The notes: generated by a model not told the origin, from the letters alone. A stretch of DNA of 23,433 bases from JAEZVV01 sp036652035 (GCA_036652035.1 JAVVWR010000050.1:1-23433); one strand, 5' to 3'. Shown: positions 6,655 to 15,784, numbered from the stretch's first letter. Program-made: numbers and translations.

Positions 6655-6671
6655 GTAACCACCTCCGTAAC
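6655..6671. promoter_or_regulatory. Direct repeat GTAAC-N7-GTAAC before hupS copy 2
   Basis: GTAAC occurs at 6655 and 6667, a 12-bp period, 180 bp before the hupS start. The same direct repeat with the same period occurs before hupD (11007 and 11019), and an inverted version lies before hupS copy 1. Tandem half-sites with a period near one helical turn are seen with OmpR/PhoB-type response regulators, but that assignment is inference. Confidence 0.45.
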
Positions 6672-6718
6672 ACTTAAATAACCAAACCGAAATCAATGAC
6701 CTCGTTGTTTCCATCAGG

Positions 6719-6732
6719 TTGATACCGGTCAA
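6719..6732. promoter_or_regulatory. FNR/ANR-like box before hupS copy 2
   Basis: TTGATACCGGTCAA matches TTGAT-N4-ATCAA with one mismatch, the same GTCAA half-site as the box before copy 1. Its centre is about 110 bp from the ATG at 6835, against about 105 bp in copy 1. Shared form and position in otherwise different upstream DNA support function. Confidence 0.6.
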
Positions 6733-6834
6733 ACCCTTACCTGGAATGAGCAACCAAGATGCAGCATCACCGAGACGCCTCCGGTTTCAAGACAGGGGTC
6801 TCGACCACGAGTTGTTTTATTCCGGAGACTCTAG

Positions 6835-7932
6835 ATGTTTGAGACAACGTATGACGTGATGCGCCGCCAGGGCGTGACACGGCGGAGCTTCATGAAGTTC
6901 TGCTCGCTCACGGCCGCTTCGCTGGGCCTGGGCGAGGCCGGCGCCAAAGACATCGCCACCGCGATGGAAACCAAGGTGCGCACCCCGGTGATCTGGCTGC
7001 ACGGACTTGAATGCACCTGCTGCACCGAGTCGTTCATCCGGTCGTATCACCCGCTCGCCAAGGACGTGATCCTGTCGATGATCTCGCTCGACTACGACGA
7101 CACGATCATGGCGGCCGCCGGCCATCAGGCCGAGGAAGCGCTCGAAGAGACGATCAAGAAGTACAAGGGCAATTACATCCTGTGCGTCGAGGGCAATGTT
7201 CCGCTCCACGACGACGGCACCGCCTGTATCCCCGGCGGCCAACCTTTCCTGACCAAGCTCAAGCACGTCGCCAAGGACGCCAAGGCGATCATTTCCTGGG
7301 GCTCCTGCGCCGCCTGGGGTTGCGTTCAGGCCGCCAAGCCCAACCCGACCCAATCGGTGCCGATCCACAAGATCATTCACGACAAGCCCATCATCAAGGT
7401 GCCGGGCTGCCCGCCGATCCCGGAAGTGATGACGGGCGTCATCACCTACATGCTGACCTACGACCGCATCCCGCCGCTCGATCAGCAGGGTCGGCCGAAA
7501 ATGTTCTACGGCCAGCGCATCCACGACAAGTGCTACCGCCGCGCCAACTTCGACGCCGGCCAGTTCGTCGAGAAATTCGACGACATGGGCGCCCGCCTCG
7601 GCTACTGCCTCTACAAGGTTGGCTGCAAGGGCCCCACCACCTACAACGCCTGCTCGACCATCCGCTGGAACGAAGGCCTGTCCTTCCCGATCCAGTCCGG
7701 CCACGGCTGCTTTGGCTGCTCCGAGGACGACTTCTGGGACAAGGGCTCTTTCTACAAACACGAGACGACCATCCTCCCGCCGGGCTTCGGTGGCATTGAG
7801 GCAACGACCGACAAGGTCGGCCTCACCGCCGTCGCCGTCGCCGGTGCAGCGCTTGCGGCTCACGCCGCGGTCAGCGCCATCAAGCAGGCACGGGCGAAGG
7901 ACAACAACACGGTCATGGGCGTCAAGGAATAA
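6835..7932 (+). CDS. hupS: Uptake [NiFe]-hydrogenase small subunit, copy 2
   Basis: The 365-residue precursor has the same length as copy 1. The start is supported by CCGGAG about 8 nt upstream. The Tat motif TRRSFMKF precedes a mature N-terminus at METKVRTP. The proximal-cluster cysteines are again six (LECTCCTES, GSCAAWGC, GCPP), so this copy too should bind the oxygen-tolerant [4Fe-3S] cluster. Further cluster ligands lie in the region shared with copy 1, including HDKCYRR and GHGCFGCSED. The C-terminal hydrophobic stretch AVAVAGAALAAHAAVSAI is the membrane anchor. hupL copy 2 follows after 6 bp. Differences from copy 1 concentrate in the first 180 residues and just before the anchor. Confidence 0.97.
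   Translation: MFETTYDVMRRQGVTRRSFMKFCSLTAASLGLGEAGAKDIATAMETKVRTPVIWLHGLECTCCTESFIRSYHPLAKDVILSMISLDYDDTIMAAAGHQAEEALEETIKKYKGNYILCVEGNVPLHDDGTACIPGGQPFLTKLKHVAKDAKAIISWGSCAAWGCVQAAKPNPTQSVPIHKIIHDKPIIKVPGCPPIPEVMTGVITYMLTYDRIPPLDQQGRPKMFYGQRIHDKCYRRANFDAGQFVEKFDDMGARLGYCLYKVGCKGPTTYNACSTIRWNEGLSFPIQSGHGCFGCSEDDFWDKGSFYKHETTILPPGFGGIEATTDKVGLTAVAVAGAALAAHAAVSAIKQARAKDNNTVMGVKE
7378..7754 (+). repeat. 377-bp tract identical to 3073-3449 (inside hupS copy 2)
   Basis: This is the partner of the identical tract in hupS copy 1, offset by 4305 bp. It encodes the C-terminal Fe-S cluster domain. Divergence resumes immediately on both sides. Confidence 0.9.
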
Positions 7933-7938
7933 AGAAAA

Positions 7939-9723
<1,785 letters not shown>

Positions 9724-9732
9724 GGAAAGACC

Positions 9733-10455
9733 ATGAAAATCAATCCTGTCTCGCACGAAGTCCTCGGCGGACCGCTCAAGCCTGTCTATGTGTACGAAGC
9801 GCCCGTGCGCTTCTGGCACTGGGCGATGGTGGTCACCATGTTCGTGCTCATCGGAACCGGCTATCTGGTCGGGGCCCCCTTGTCGGCCAACTACGCCGAC
9901 ACCTGGGTCCAGTACCAGTTTGGCTACATCCGCATGGCGCACTTCATTGCCGGGTTCCTGTTCACCATCCTGTTCATCGTCCGGACGTACTGGGCGGTGG
10001 TCGGCAACAAGTACGCGCGCTCGATCTACGTGCCACCGGTGTGGAATCTGAGCTGGTGGGATGGCATGTTCCGCCAGGCCCAGTACTACCTGTTCATGCG
10101 CCGCAAGTCGCCTGAATTCGTGGGCCACAATCCGCTCGCGCAGATCGCCATGTTCGCGATGTACGTGGTCGGCACGGTACTGATCATCATCACGGGCTTT
10201 GGCCTCTACGCCCAGCAATGGGGGTGGGACTCGGGCTGGATGAGCTGGTTCGGCTGGGTCACCGTGTGGTTCGGTGAGCCGCAGACCGTGCGCACCTGGC
10301 ACCATGTGCTGATGTACTACCTGGGCCTCTTTGCGATCATCCACATGTACATGGCCATGCGCGAGGACATCATGGGTGGCGCCACCCAGCTCTCGACCAT
10401 GACCAATGGCGTGCGCATGTTCAAGGAACCGGTCGATGGCTCCGGCCACCACTAA
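9733..10455 (+). CDS. hupC: Hydrogenase b-type cytochrome subunit, copy 2
   Basis: The 240-residue membrane protein aligns with copy 1 throughout. The haem-b histidines are kept in RFWHW, RMAHF, TWHHV and IIHMY. About four membrane helices are visible, with the last loop GFGLYAQQWGWDSGWMSW. The hydrophobic positions vary more than in HupL. An XRE-family gene starts 27 bp after the stop. Having its own cytochrome b makes the second cassette a complete H2:quinone oxidoreductase. Confidence 0.95.
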   Translation: MKINPVSHEVLGGPLKPVYVYEAPVRFWHWAMVVTMFVLIGTGYLVGAPLSANYADTWVQYQFGYIRMAHFIAGFLFTILFIVRTYWAVVGNKYARSIYVPPVWNLSWWDGMFRQAQYYLFMRRKSPEFVGHNPLAQIAMFAMYVVGTVLIIITGFGLYAQQWGWDSGWMSWFGWVTVWFGEPQTVRTWHHVLMYYLGLFAIIHMYMAMREDIMGGATQLSTMTNGVRMFKEPVDGSGHH

Positions 10456-10482
10456 GCAGGTCCGGTCCTGAGCGCACGCGCC

Positions 10483-10797
10483 ATGACCACGCCAGCGAGG
10501 CAGCGGGCCCGTCCCCTGCCTCGCTGGCCGTCTTCGCGCCGCGCTCCGCACCCGGGGCAATTTCTCGATTCACGCTACCTGCAGCCGCTCGGCATTTCTC
10601 AGACCGAGCTGGCGCAGGCGCTCGACATCTCGCGTCGCCGCGTCAACGAACTCATCAACGGCCGGCGCGCCATCACCCCCGACACCGCGCTGCGGCTCGC
10701 GGTCTTCTTTGGCAACGAACCCGAGTTCTGGATGCACCTGCAGGTCGCGTGGGACATGCACGACGCCGTCCGCCGCCTGCGCAACCCGGTCCGCTGA
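10483..10797 (+). CDS. HigA-like XRE-family regulator, copy 2 (no toxin partner)
   Basis: The 104-residue paralogue of the 6157-6483 gene shares APHPGQFLDSRYLQPLGISQTE, the helix-turn-helix LAQALDISRRRVNELINGRRAITPDTALRLAVFF and the EFWMHLQVAWDMHDAVRR end. The first ~25 residues differ from copy 1 and are encoded by a different 13-bp hairpin. No toxin ORF is found before the gap at 10808, though the gap hides an unknown stretch downstream. The stop codon is the first unit of a CCGCTGA heptamer array. No terminator is visible in the sequenced part, so the transcript might continue to hupD. Confidence 0.83.
   Translation: MTTPARQRARPLPRWPSSRRAPHPGQFLDSRYLQPLGISQTELAQALDISRRRVNELINGRRAITPDTALRLAVFFGNEPEFWMHLQVAWDMHDAVRRLRNPVR
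10491..10528 (+). repeat. 13-bp perfect hairpin at the start of XRE copy 2
   Basis: GCCAGCGAGGCAG (10491-10503) pairs perfectly with CTGCCTCGCTGGC (10516-10528) around a 12-nt loop. It starts 8 nt inside the XRE frame. The counterpart in copy 1 has the same stem length but an unrelated sequence. Confidence 0.85.
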
Positions 10798-10923
10798 CCG
10801 CTGACCGNNNNNNNNNNNNNNNNNNNNNNNNNNNNNNNNNNNNNNNNNNNNNNNNNNNNNNNNNNNNNNNNNNNNNNNNNNNNNNNNNNNNNNNNNNNNN
10901 NNNNNNNCCGCTGACCGCTGACC
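10791..10923. repeat. CCGCTGA heptamer tandem array spanning a scaffold gap
   Basis: CCGCTGA units at 10791 and 10798 run into the N block, and two more units emerge from it at 10908 and 10915. The first unit contains the stop codon of XRE copy 2. The real copy number is unknown because the array was not assembled through. Confidence 0.8.
10808..10907. other. Scaffold gap (100 N)
   Basis: Exactly 100 N, the usual placeholder for a gap of unknown length. Both edges are the same heptamer repeat, so the gap probably reflects repeat length rather than missing genes, though genes cannot be excluded. Confidence 0.95.
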
Positions 10924-10957
10924 GGTGAGCCGGATCACACCGATCCGAGCCTCGAAC

Positions 10958-10971
10958 CTGATTCAGGACAA
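10958..10971. promoter_or_regulatory. Degenerate FNR/ANR-like box before hupD
   Basis: CTGATTCAGGACAA has three mismatches to TTGAT-N4-ATCAA and is centred about 70 bp before the hupD start. It is weak alone and is listed because better boxes of this type precede both hupS genes. Confidence 0.25.
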
Positions 10972-10989
10972 ACCCTATTGCCACTACTC

Positions 10990-11025
10990 CCGTTACTTTC
11001 TAGCCTGTAACGGCTTCCGTAACGG
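10990..11025. promoter_or_regulatory. CCGTTAC / GTAACGG / GTAACGG cluster before hupD
   Basis: CCGTTAC (10990-10996), GTAACGG (11007-11013) and GTAACGG (11019-11025) lie just upstream of the hupD start. The first two form an inverted repeat with a 10-nt spacer, and the last two a direct repeat with 12-bp period. The last copy overlaps the Shine-Dalgarno GGAG, so a bound protein or a hairpin there could block hupD translation or transcription. Confidence 0.5.
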
Positions 11026-11033
11026 AGATTCCA

Positions 11034-11663
11034 GTGGCCCAGCAACGCGCTGTTCTGGTTTTGGGTATCGGCAACATCCTGTGGGCTGACGAAGGTTTCG
11101 GCGTGCGCGCGATCGAAGCGCTCAACCAGGCCTACGAGTTTTCTCCTGACGTTGAACTGGCCGACGGCGGCACGCTCGGCATGTATTTGCTCGACATGGT
11201 CTGCACCTCGCCAGCGATTCTTATCTTCGACTGCGCCGACCTCCAGTCGCCCCCCGGCACCATGAAGGTCTTGCGCGACACCGAGATCCAGGCCTGGAGC
11301 GCAACCAAGATCTCGCCCCACCAGACCGGCTTCAACGACGTGCTCGCCGCTGCCGCGCTCAAAGGCTTCTACCCCGAGCGCCTGACCGTGATTGGCGTTC
11401 AGCCCGAACTGCTTGACGACCTTGGCGGCTCGCTCACGCCGACGATCCGCGCCCGCATCCCTGGCGCGATCGAACTGGCCGTGGCTGAACTCGCCGCCTG
11501 GGGCTGGGCCGCCACGCCGCGCAGCGCCGACAACCCCGCCCCCTCGCTCAACACCGGCGCGCTCGACATCGAGGTCTACGAAGCCCAGCGCCCCGCCGCC
11601 GAGGCCGCCTGCCGCATCGGTGACGAGCGTTTTCTCGCCCAGCGCGCCGCACGGGAGGCTTGA
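11034..11663 (+). CDS. hupD: Hydrogenase maturation protease
   Basis: This 209-residue endopeptidase removes the C-terminal tail of HupL after nickel insertion. It belongs to the HybD/HyaD family: GIGNILWADEGFGVRA near the N-terminus contains the Ni-sensing Glu (about residue 20), the second ligand is Asp66 (IFDCAD) and the third is the His in SPHQTG (about residue 96). The GTG start has GGAG about 7 nt upstream. It is the only such protease in the window and so presumably processes both HupL copies. The last residues (RAAREA) are encoded by DNA resembling the end of the 85-bp repeat that follows, suggesting that the repeat arose or inserted at this junction. Confidence 0.95.
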   Translation: MAQQRAVLVLGIGNILWADEGFGVRAIEALNQAYEFSPDVELADGGTLGMYLLDMVCTSPAILIFDCADLQSPPGTMKVLRDTEIQAWSATKISPHQTGFNDVLAAAALKGFYPERLTVIGVQPELLDDLGGSLTPTIRARIPGAIELAVAELAAWGWAATPRSADNPAPSLNTGALDIEVYEAQRPAAEAACRIGDERFLAQRAAREA

Positions 11664-11745
11664 TATGTCACGACCCCCAAGCTCACTTCGTTCGCTGCCC
11701 CCCGTGGGGGCTCAGGCCTCCCTTGGGGCGGCCCGGCGGGAGACC
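11661..11745 (+). repeat. 85-bp structured repeat, unit 1, with a 27-aa mini-ORF
   Basis: The first of two tandem 85-bp units begins at the hupD stop. It can fold: CCCCAAG (11675-11681) pairs with CTTGGGG (11722-11728), enclosing a CCCCC...GGGGG hairpin. It also encodes a 27-codon ORF (11665-11748, MSRPPSSLRSLPPVGAQAS...) preceded by GGGAGG. The sequence resembles GC-rich dispersed repeats common in betaproteobacterial intergenic DNA, from memory rather than a search. Confidence 0.85.
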
Positions 11746-11830
11746 TGATATGTCACGACCCCCAAGCTCACTTCGTTCGCTGCCCCCCGTGGGGGCTCAG
11801 GCCTCCCTTGGGGCGGCCCGGCGGGAGGCC
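11746..11830 (+). repeat. 85-bp structured repeat, unit 2, with a 27-aa mini-ORF
   Basis: The second unit differs from unit 1 only near its end (GAGGCC instead of GAGACC). It encodes a mini-ORF (11750-11833) ending one base before the hupF start codon. The GGGAGG at its end serves as the Shine-Dalgarno of hupF. Confidence 0.85.
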
Positions 11831-11834
11831 TGAT

Positions 11835-12140
11835 ATGTGTATCGGCATCCCGATGCAAGTCCGTGAACCCTTGCTCGGCATGGCCGTGTGCGAGGGCCGC
11901 GGCAAGACCGAGCGGATCGACATGATGCTGGTGGGCGAGTTGCCCGTCGGTGGCTGGATCCTCGCCTTCAACGGCAAGGCCGTGCGCGTGCTTGAGGCCG
12001 ACGAGGCCGCGCGCATCGACATGGCTCTGGATGCGGTTGAACAAGTCATGGCCGGCCAGGCTGCCGACGTCGACACCGCCTTTGCCGACATCGTCGGCCG
12101 CACGCCCCAACTTCCCCCTCATCTCCGGAGGCCGCAGTGA
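11835..12140 (+). CDS. hupF: HypC-family hydrogenase assembly chaperone
   Basis: The 101-residue protein starts MCIGIPMQV. The Cys right after the initiator Met is the key residue of the HypC/HupF family, so the start must be 11835 and not the in-frame ATG at 11808, which lies in the repeat. GGGAGG stands 6 nt upstream. In Rhizobium, HupF works with HupK and HupL during cofactor transfer and protects the enzyme at higher oxygen. It is longer than HypC (77 residues here), as is usual for HupF. It overlaps hupG by four bases (GTGA), a typical coupling junction. Confidence 0.93.
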   Translation: MCIGIPMQVREPLLGMAVCEGRGKTERIDMMLVGELPVGGWILAFNGKAVRVLEADEAARIDMALDAVEQVMAGQAADVDTAFADIVGRTPQLPPHLRRPQ

Positions 12141-12607
12141 GCTTGATCGCCGAAACCCCGATCGACCCGCAGACCCACCCCATTTTCCGTCGTCTGTTTG
12201 ACCAGCTCGGCTACCCCGAGCTGACCGAAGCCAATTTCGACGCCTTCATCAGCCAGCCCGGCCACAGCCTGCTGCTCTTTACCGAAGATCCGGTGCGCTT
12301 CAAGGAAACGCTCGACATCGCCGTGATCGCCCCCGAGATCGCGAGCGCCTTCCAGAACGTGTTTCGCGTCGGCGTTTTGCTGCCCACGGCCGCGCGCGCG
12401 CTGCACGCGCGCTACGGCTTCATGCGCTGGCCGGCGATCGTGCTGCTGCGCGACGGCAAATACCTCGGCGCCATCGACGGTCTGCGCAACTGGGACGAAT
12501 ACATCGCCGAAGTGGCTCGCCTGCTCCAGTCCGAGCCGACCCGTCCGCCGTCGATCGGCATTCCCGTGGCCGGCGGCTCTGCCGGCGATTCGCACTGCCA
12601 TTCCTGA
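12137..12607 (+). CDS. hupG: Hydrogenase assembly factor, HyaE/HupG type (thioredoxin-like)
   Basis: The 156-residue protein has a thioredoxin-like fold pattern (LLLFTEDPVRFKETLDIAVIAPE, then FMRWPAIVLLRDGKYLGAIDGLRNWDEYI) but no CxxC pair, as expected of HyaE/HupG. Members bind the Tat signal of the small subunit and are thought to hold back its export until it is assembled. The GTG start overlaps the hupF stop. The Cys and His residues at the C-terminus (SHCHS) are not obviously functional. hupH follows after 9 bp. Confidence 0.9.
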   Translation: MSLIAETPIDPQTHPIFRRLFDQLGYPELTEANFDAFISQPGHSLLLFTEDPVRFKETLDIAVIAPEIASAFQNVFRVGVLLPTAARALHARYGFMRWPAIVLLRDGKYLGAIDGLRNWDEYIAEVARLLQSEPTRPPSIGIPVAGGSAGDSHCHS

Positions 12608-12616
12608 GGCCACCCG

Positions 12617-13486
12617 ATGAAGCCCTTTCCCATCCCCGTTACCGCTTTCGGCCCGGGCTCGCAGCCGACCGAGGACGACGAGATCACCGGCCTCGACATG
12701 CCACGCGAGGTCGATGTTTTCTCGATGCCGCTGGTGCCCGACGTGACCGACCGCGTCGCCGCCACCGAATGCCGCGACGTCTTGATGCGTCTTCTCACCG
12801 AGCTGACAGCTTGGAACCCTGAGGGTAGCGATCCCGGCCCCGTCACCAGCCTCACGGGCATCGCCCCGGCCGCGCTCGACCTGGTCAACCAGATGATGGG
12901 CGAGGGCGAGGTCGGCATCCGCATCGTCGCCGGCCGCGACGTCCGCATCCAGGAATCGATCTTCACCGGCCTGTGGCGGGTGCGCGAGTTCAACCCCGAG
13001 GGCACGCTGATCGCCGATCACGTCGAAGCCGCCTGCATTCCCGCCGCCGTGCTGAGCACCGCGCGCGAGGCCACTCTCGCCGAGATGCCCGAGCAGGTTC
13101 TACCGCCCGAGGCGATGAACTCGCCCGCCATTCTCACCGAGCTGCGTGCCCAGATGGCCGAGTGGCAGCCCGGCAAACCGGCCCACGTGATCAATCTGAC
13201 GCTCTTGCCGATGTCGCCGATCGACCTCAAGGTGATCGACGTGGCGCTGGGCTCCGGACCGCTCGCCATGATTTCGCGCGGCTTTGGCAACTGCCACATC
13301 AGCGCCACCACCTTGCGCCACGTATGGCGGGTGCAGTATTTCAACAGCATGAAGACCATGATTCTCAACACCGTGGTCGTCACCGACATGCCGGAAGAGG
13401 CAATCGCCGCCCCGGAAGACCTGCACGACACGACCCAGCGCCTGGCCGAGCTGATCGACTGGATCGAACAGGCCTGGGAAGTCTGA
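12617..13486 (+). CDS. hupH: Hydrogenase expression/assembly protein HupH (HyaF family)
   Basis: The 289-residue soluble protein matches the HupH/HyaF/HoxQ family in length, place and sequence features such as FSMPLVPDVTD, TGLWRVREFN, MSPIDLKVIDVALGSGPLAMISRGFGNC and VWRVQYFNSMKTMILNT. The family is needed for making the small subunit competent in air, probably acting on its Fe-S clusters. Its biochemical role is not fully settled. It lies between hupG and hupI with short gaps (9 and 10 bp). Confidence 0.93.
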   Translation: MKPFPIPVTAFGPGSQPTEDDEITGLDMPREVDVFSMPLVPDVTDRVAATECRDVLMRLLTELTAWNPEGSDPGPVTSLTGIAPAALDLVNQMMGEGEVGIRIVAGRDVRIQESIFTGLWRVREFNPEGTLIADHVEAACIPAAVLSTAREATLAEMPEQVLPPEAMNSPAILTELRAQMAEWQPGKPAHVINLTLLPMSPIDLKVIDVALGSGPLAMISRGFGNCHISATTLRHVWRVQYFNSMKTMILNTVVVTDMPEEAIAAPEDLHDTTQRLAELIDWIEQAWEV

Positions 13487-13496
13487 GCGCGCCGCC

Positions 13497-13733
13497 ATGA
13501 ACGAGACTCCCCGTCACACCTTCGAGGGTTCCTACCTGGGCGACGCCAGCAAGATCGGTCCCGAGACCCGTCTCGAGTGCAAGGTCTGCTGGCATGTCTA
13601 CGACCCGGCCGTGGGCGACGCGTATTGGCAGATCCCGCCGGGAACACCTTTTACCGCTCTGCCCACGCACTGGTCCTGCCCCGAGTGCGGCTGCACTCAG
13701 GACCAGTTCATGGTGTTGCGCGATGAGCCCTGA
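13497..13733 (+). CDS. hupI: Rubredoxin-like protein of hydrogenase operon
   Basis: The 78-residue protein has the rubredoxin iron site: two CxxC-type pairs in LECKVCWHVYDPAVGD and WSCPECGCTQDQF. HupI/HoxR is required for hydrogenase activity under oxygen and is thought to supply electrons for cluster assembly. The first pair reads CKVC, and the second, CPEC, is followed by G-C. The N-terminal 25 residues (MNETPRHTFEGSYLGDASKIGP) extend the usual rubredoxin core, as in other HupI proteins. It overlaps hupJ by 11 nt. Confidence 0.95.
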   Translation: MNETPRHTFEGSYLGDASKIGPETRLECKVCWHVYDPAVGDAYWQIPPGTPFTALPTHWSCPECGCTQDQFMVLRDEP

Positions 13734-14319
13734 GCGCGCCGACACGAGCCCCGTGGCTGAGCTGCTGCCCGACCCCGCCGCGCGGCTCGCCGAGGGCTTT
13801 CGCACCATCGCCACCACGCGCATGGCGGGCCTGCCCTTTCTCAATCCCGCGCTCGAGGTCGAGTCGGTCGGCTTTGCCCCCTGGGAAGGCCGCTGGCTCG
13901 GCGTGGTCGTCACGCCCTGGTTCATCAACCTGATCCTCGCTCCGCAAGACCCGGCGCGCTGGACCGCGGTCGCGCCCGGCGCCAAAACCAGTTACCTCTT
14001 TCCCGCCGGCCGTTACGAATTCATCGGCGTCTCTGACGACCTATTGGGCGAGTACCAGATGTGCTCGCTCTTTTCGCCCGTCAACGAGATCGCCGACCAC
14101 GCCACCGCGGTGCTGATCGCCCAGCTCGCGCGCGCGGCCTTGTTCGATCCCGAGCACGCGATCGAGGAGCCAGGCACGCCGCTCACCCCCGAGCCGGCGA
14201 TCGACGACAACGCCCCCGGTCTGCAGGAAAAGCTCGAGGCCAAGCTCGATCAACCGATGAGCAAGCGCGGCTTTCTGAGCGGCGCCTTCTTGAAGAATCC
14301 GGATGAGCCTCGCGGGTGA
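13723..14319 (+). CDS. hupJ: [NiFe]-hydrogenase assembly chaperone, HybE/HoxT/HupJ family
   Basis: The 198-residue protein starts at 13723 (MSPERADTSP), inside the end of hupI. An upstream in-frame ATG at 13594 is rejected because it would lie deep in hupI. The core LPFLNPALEVESVGFAPWEG and VVVTPWFINLILAP is typical of HybE-like chaperones, which bind the Tat signal of the small subunit and guide assembly with HupL. The acidic, poorly conserved tail follows residue 150. It overlaps hupK by 17 nt, so the HupI-J-K block is translationally coupled. Confidence 0.9.
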   Translation: MSPERADTSPVAELLPDPAARLAEGFRTIATTRMAGLPFLNPALEVESVGFAPWEGRWLGVVVTPWFINLILAPQDPARWTAVAPGAKTSYLFPAGRYEFIGVSDDLLGEYQMCSLFSPVNEIADHATAVLIAQLARAALFDPEHAIEEPGTPLTPEPAIDDNAPGLQEKLEAKLDQPMSKRGFLSGAFLKNPDEPRG

Positions 14320-15421
14320 CATCGGCCTGCGCCTCGCGTGGGACGGCGAACGGATCACGGCAGTCCAGCTTGCCTCGACCCGGCCGCTGCTCGCGCCCCG
14401 GCTTTTTGCCGGCAAGACCCCGGCCGAGGTTCTGGCGCTCGTGCCCGCGCTTTTCTCGCTGTGCGGGCAGGCGCAGACCGCCGCCGCGCGGCTCGCGCTG
14501 GCCGCCGCAGCCGGAGCGCCGCTGACGGCCGAGCTTGCTGAACTACGCCATCGCGTCGTCGCCGAAAGCCTGGCCGAGCTTTTCTGGCGGCTGTTGCTGG
14601 ACTGGCCGCAGGCGATGGGCCTGGCCGCCAATCCAGCCCCGGTGGCGATCGCGCGCAAGATCATCGCCGCCGCTTCAGCCGCGCCGGGCCTGGACGAAGC
14701 GCTCGAAGGCCCCTTGCGCGCCTCGCTCGCGGAGCTGGCCGCCGAACATTTGTTTGGCGAACCGCTCACCCATTGGCTTGCCCGCACCACCCCTGCCACG
14801 CTCGCCGACTGGCTTGCCGGCGCCAGGACACCCGCGGCGATTGCCTTGCGCCAGCTGCGGCAGGAATCGCCGCGCCTGGGTCAAAGCGCTGTCGCTTCGC
14901 TCCCGCCGGCTGACCGTGCTTGGCTCGAAGCTGCGCTCCTGCCCGGGCTCGCGCAGCCGGGCTTCGAGCAACACCCGCGCTGGAATGGCCAGCCGGCCGA
15001 GACCGGCGCCTTGGCGCGGCAAATCGATGGGCCGCTGATCGCCGCCCTCGCCGCCACCGAAGGCCAGACCGCCGCCCTGCGCGTTCTGGCGCGAATGACC
15101 GAGTTGGCCCGTTTGCTCACCGGCCGCCAGCCCTGCGCCGACTGGGTGCTGGGTTTCGCGCCGCAGACCGGTGTTGGCGTGGGCGCGGTGCAGACCGCGC
15201 GCGGCCTGCTTGTCCACCGCGCCACGCTCGCCGCCGGGCGCGTGGCCGAGTACCGCATCGTCGCCCCGACCGAATGGAACTTCGATCCCGCGGGCGCCCT
15301 CACCCAAGGCCTGCTGGGCCAGCCTGCGGCGAGCGCCGCAGACGCCCGCCGCGCCGCCCTGATCCTGGTGCAGTCGCTCGACCCCTGCGTCGCCTGCCAG
15401 GTGGAGCTTGACCATGCATGA
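14303..15421 (+). CDS. hupK: Hydrogenase assembly scaffold HupK (HupL-like, degenerate active site)
   Basis: The 372-residue protein is distantly related to the large subunit. The C-terminus reads SLDPCVACQVEL, like the DPCxxC of HupL, but the first ligand pair is reduced to SLCGQAQ with a single Cys. HupK is believed to serve as a scaffold for the Fe(CN)2CO group before it is moved to HupL. Elsewhere the sequence is Ala/Leu-rich and less conserved. It overlaps hypA by 8 nt. Confidence 0.9.
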   Translation: MSLAGDIGLRLAWDGERITAVQLASTRPLLAPRLFAGKTPAEVLALVPALFSLCGQAQTAAARLALAAAAGAPLTAELAELRHRVVAESLAELFWRLLLDWPQAMGLAANPAPVAIARKIIAAASAAPGLDEALEGPLRASLAELAAEHLFGEPLTHWLARTTPATLADWLAGARTPAAIALRQLRQESPRLGQSAVASLPPADRAWLEAALLPGLAQPGFEQHPRWNGQPAETGALARQIDGPLIAALAATEGQTAALRVLARMTELARLLTGRQPCADWVLGFAPQTGVGVGAVQTARGLLVHRATLAAGRVAEYRIVAPTEWNFDPAGALTQGLLGQPAASAADARRAALILVQSLDPCVACQVELDHA

Positions 15422-15755
15422 AATGTCGCTCGCCGAGAGCATCATCCAGATCGTCGAAGACACCGCACGCGCCCATGGCGGCGGGCGCGTGAGCCGAGTC
15501 CGGCTTGAGGTTGGCGCGCTTTCACAGGTCGAACTCGACGCGCTGCGCTTTTGCTTCGATGCCGTCACCCGCGGCTCGCCCGCCGAGGGCGCCACGCTCA
15601 CCATCGACACCCCGCCCGGCGCCGCCTGGTGCATGGCCTGCTCGAACACCGTCGCGCTCGAGCGCCTGGGCAACGCCTGCCCCCGGTGTGGCAGCCACCA
15701 ACTGGCCGTGACGCAAGGCCAAGAAATGCGCGTCAAGGACATTGAACTCGCCTGA
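15414..15755 (+). CDS. hypA: Nickel insertion accessory protein
   Basis: The 113-residue protein begins MHEMSLAESI. His2 and Glu3 belong to the nickel site, so 15414 is the start rather than the TTG at 15408. The zinc site has two CxxC pairs: WCMACSNTV and NACPRCGSH. HypA delivers nickel to HupL with HypB. It begins inside the end of hupK, and 29 bp separate it from hypB, which has its own AAGGAG. Confidence 0.95.
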   Translation: MHEMSLAESIIQIVEDTARAHGGGRVSRVRLEVGALSQVELDALRFCFDAVTRGSPAEGATLTIDTPPGAAWCMACSNTVALERLGNACPRCGSHQLAVTQGQEMRVKDIELA

Positions 15756-15784
15756 GCGCAGCGCTCGGCAACAAGGAGAACAGC

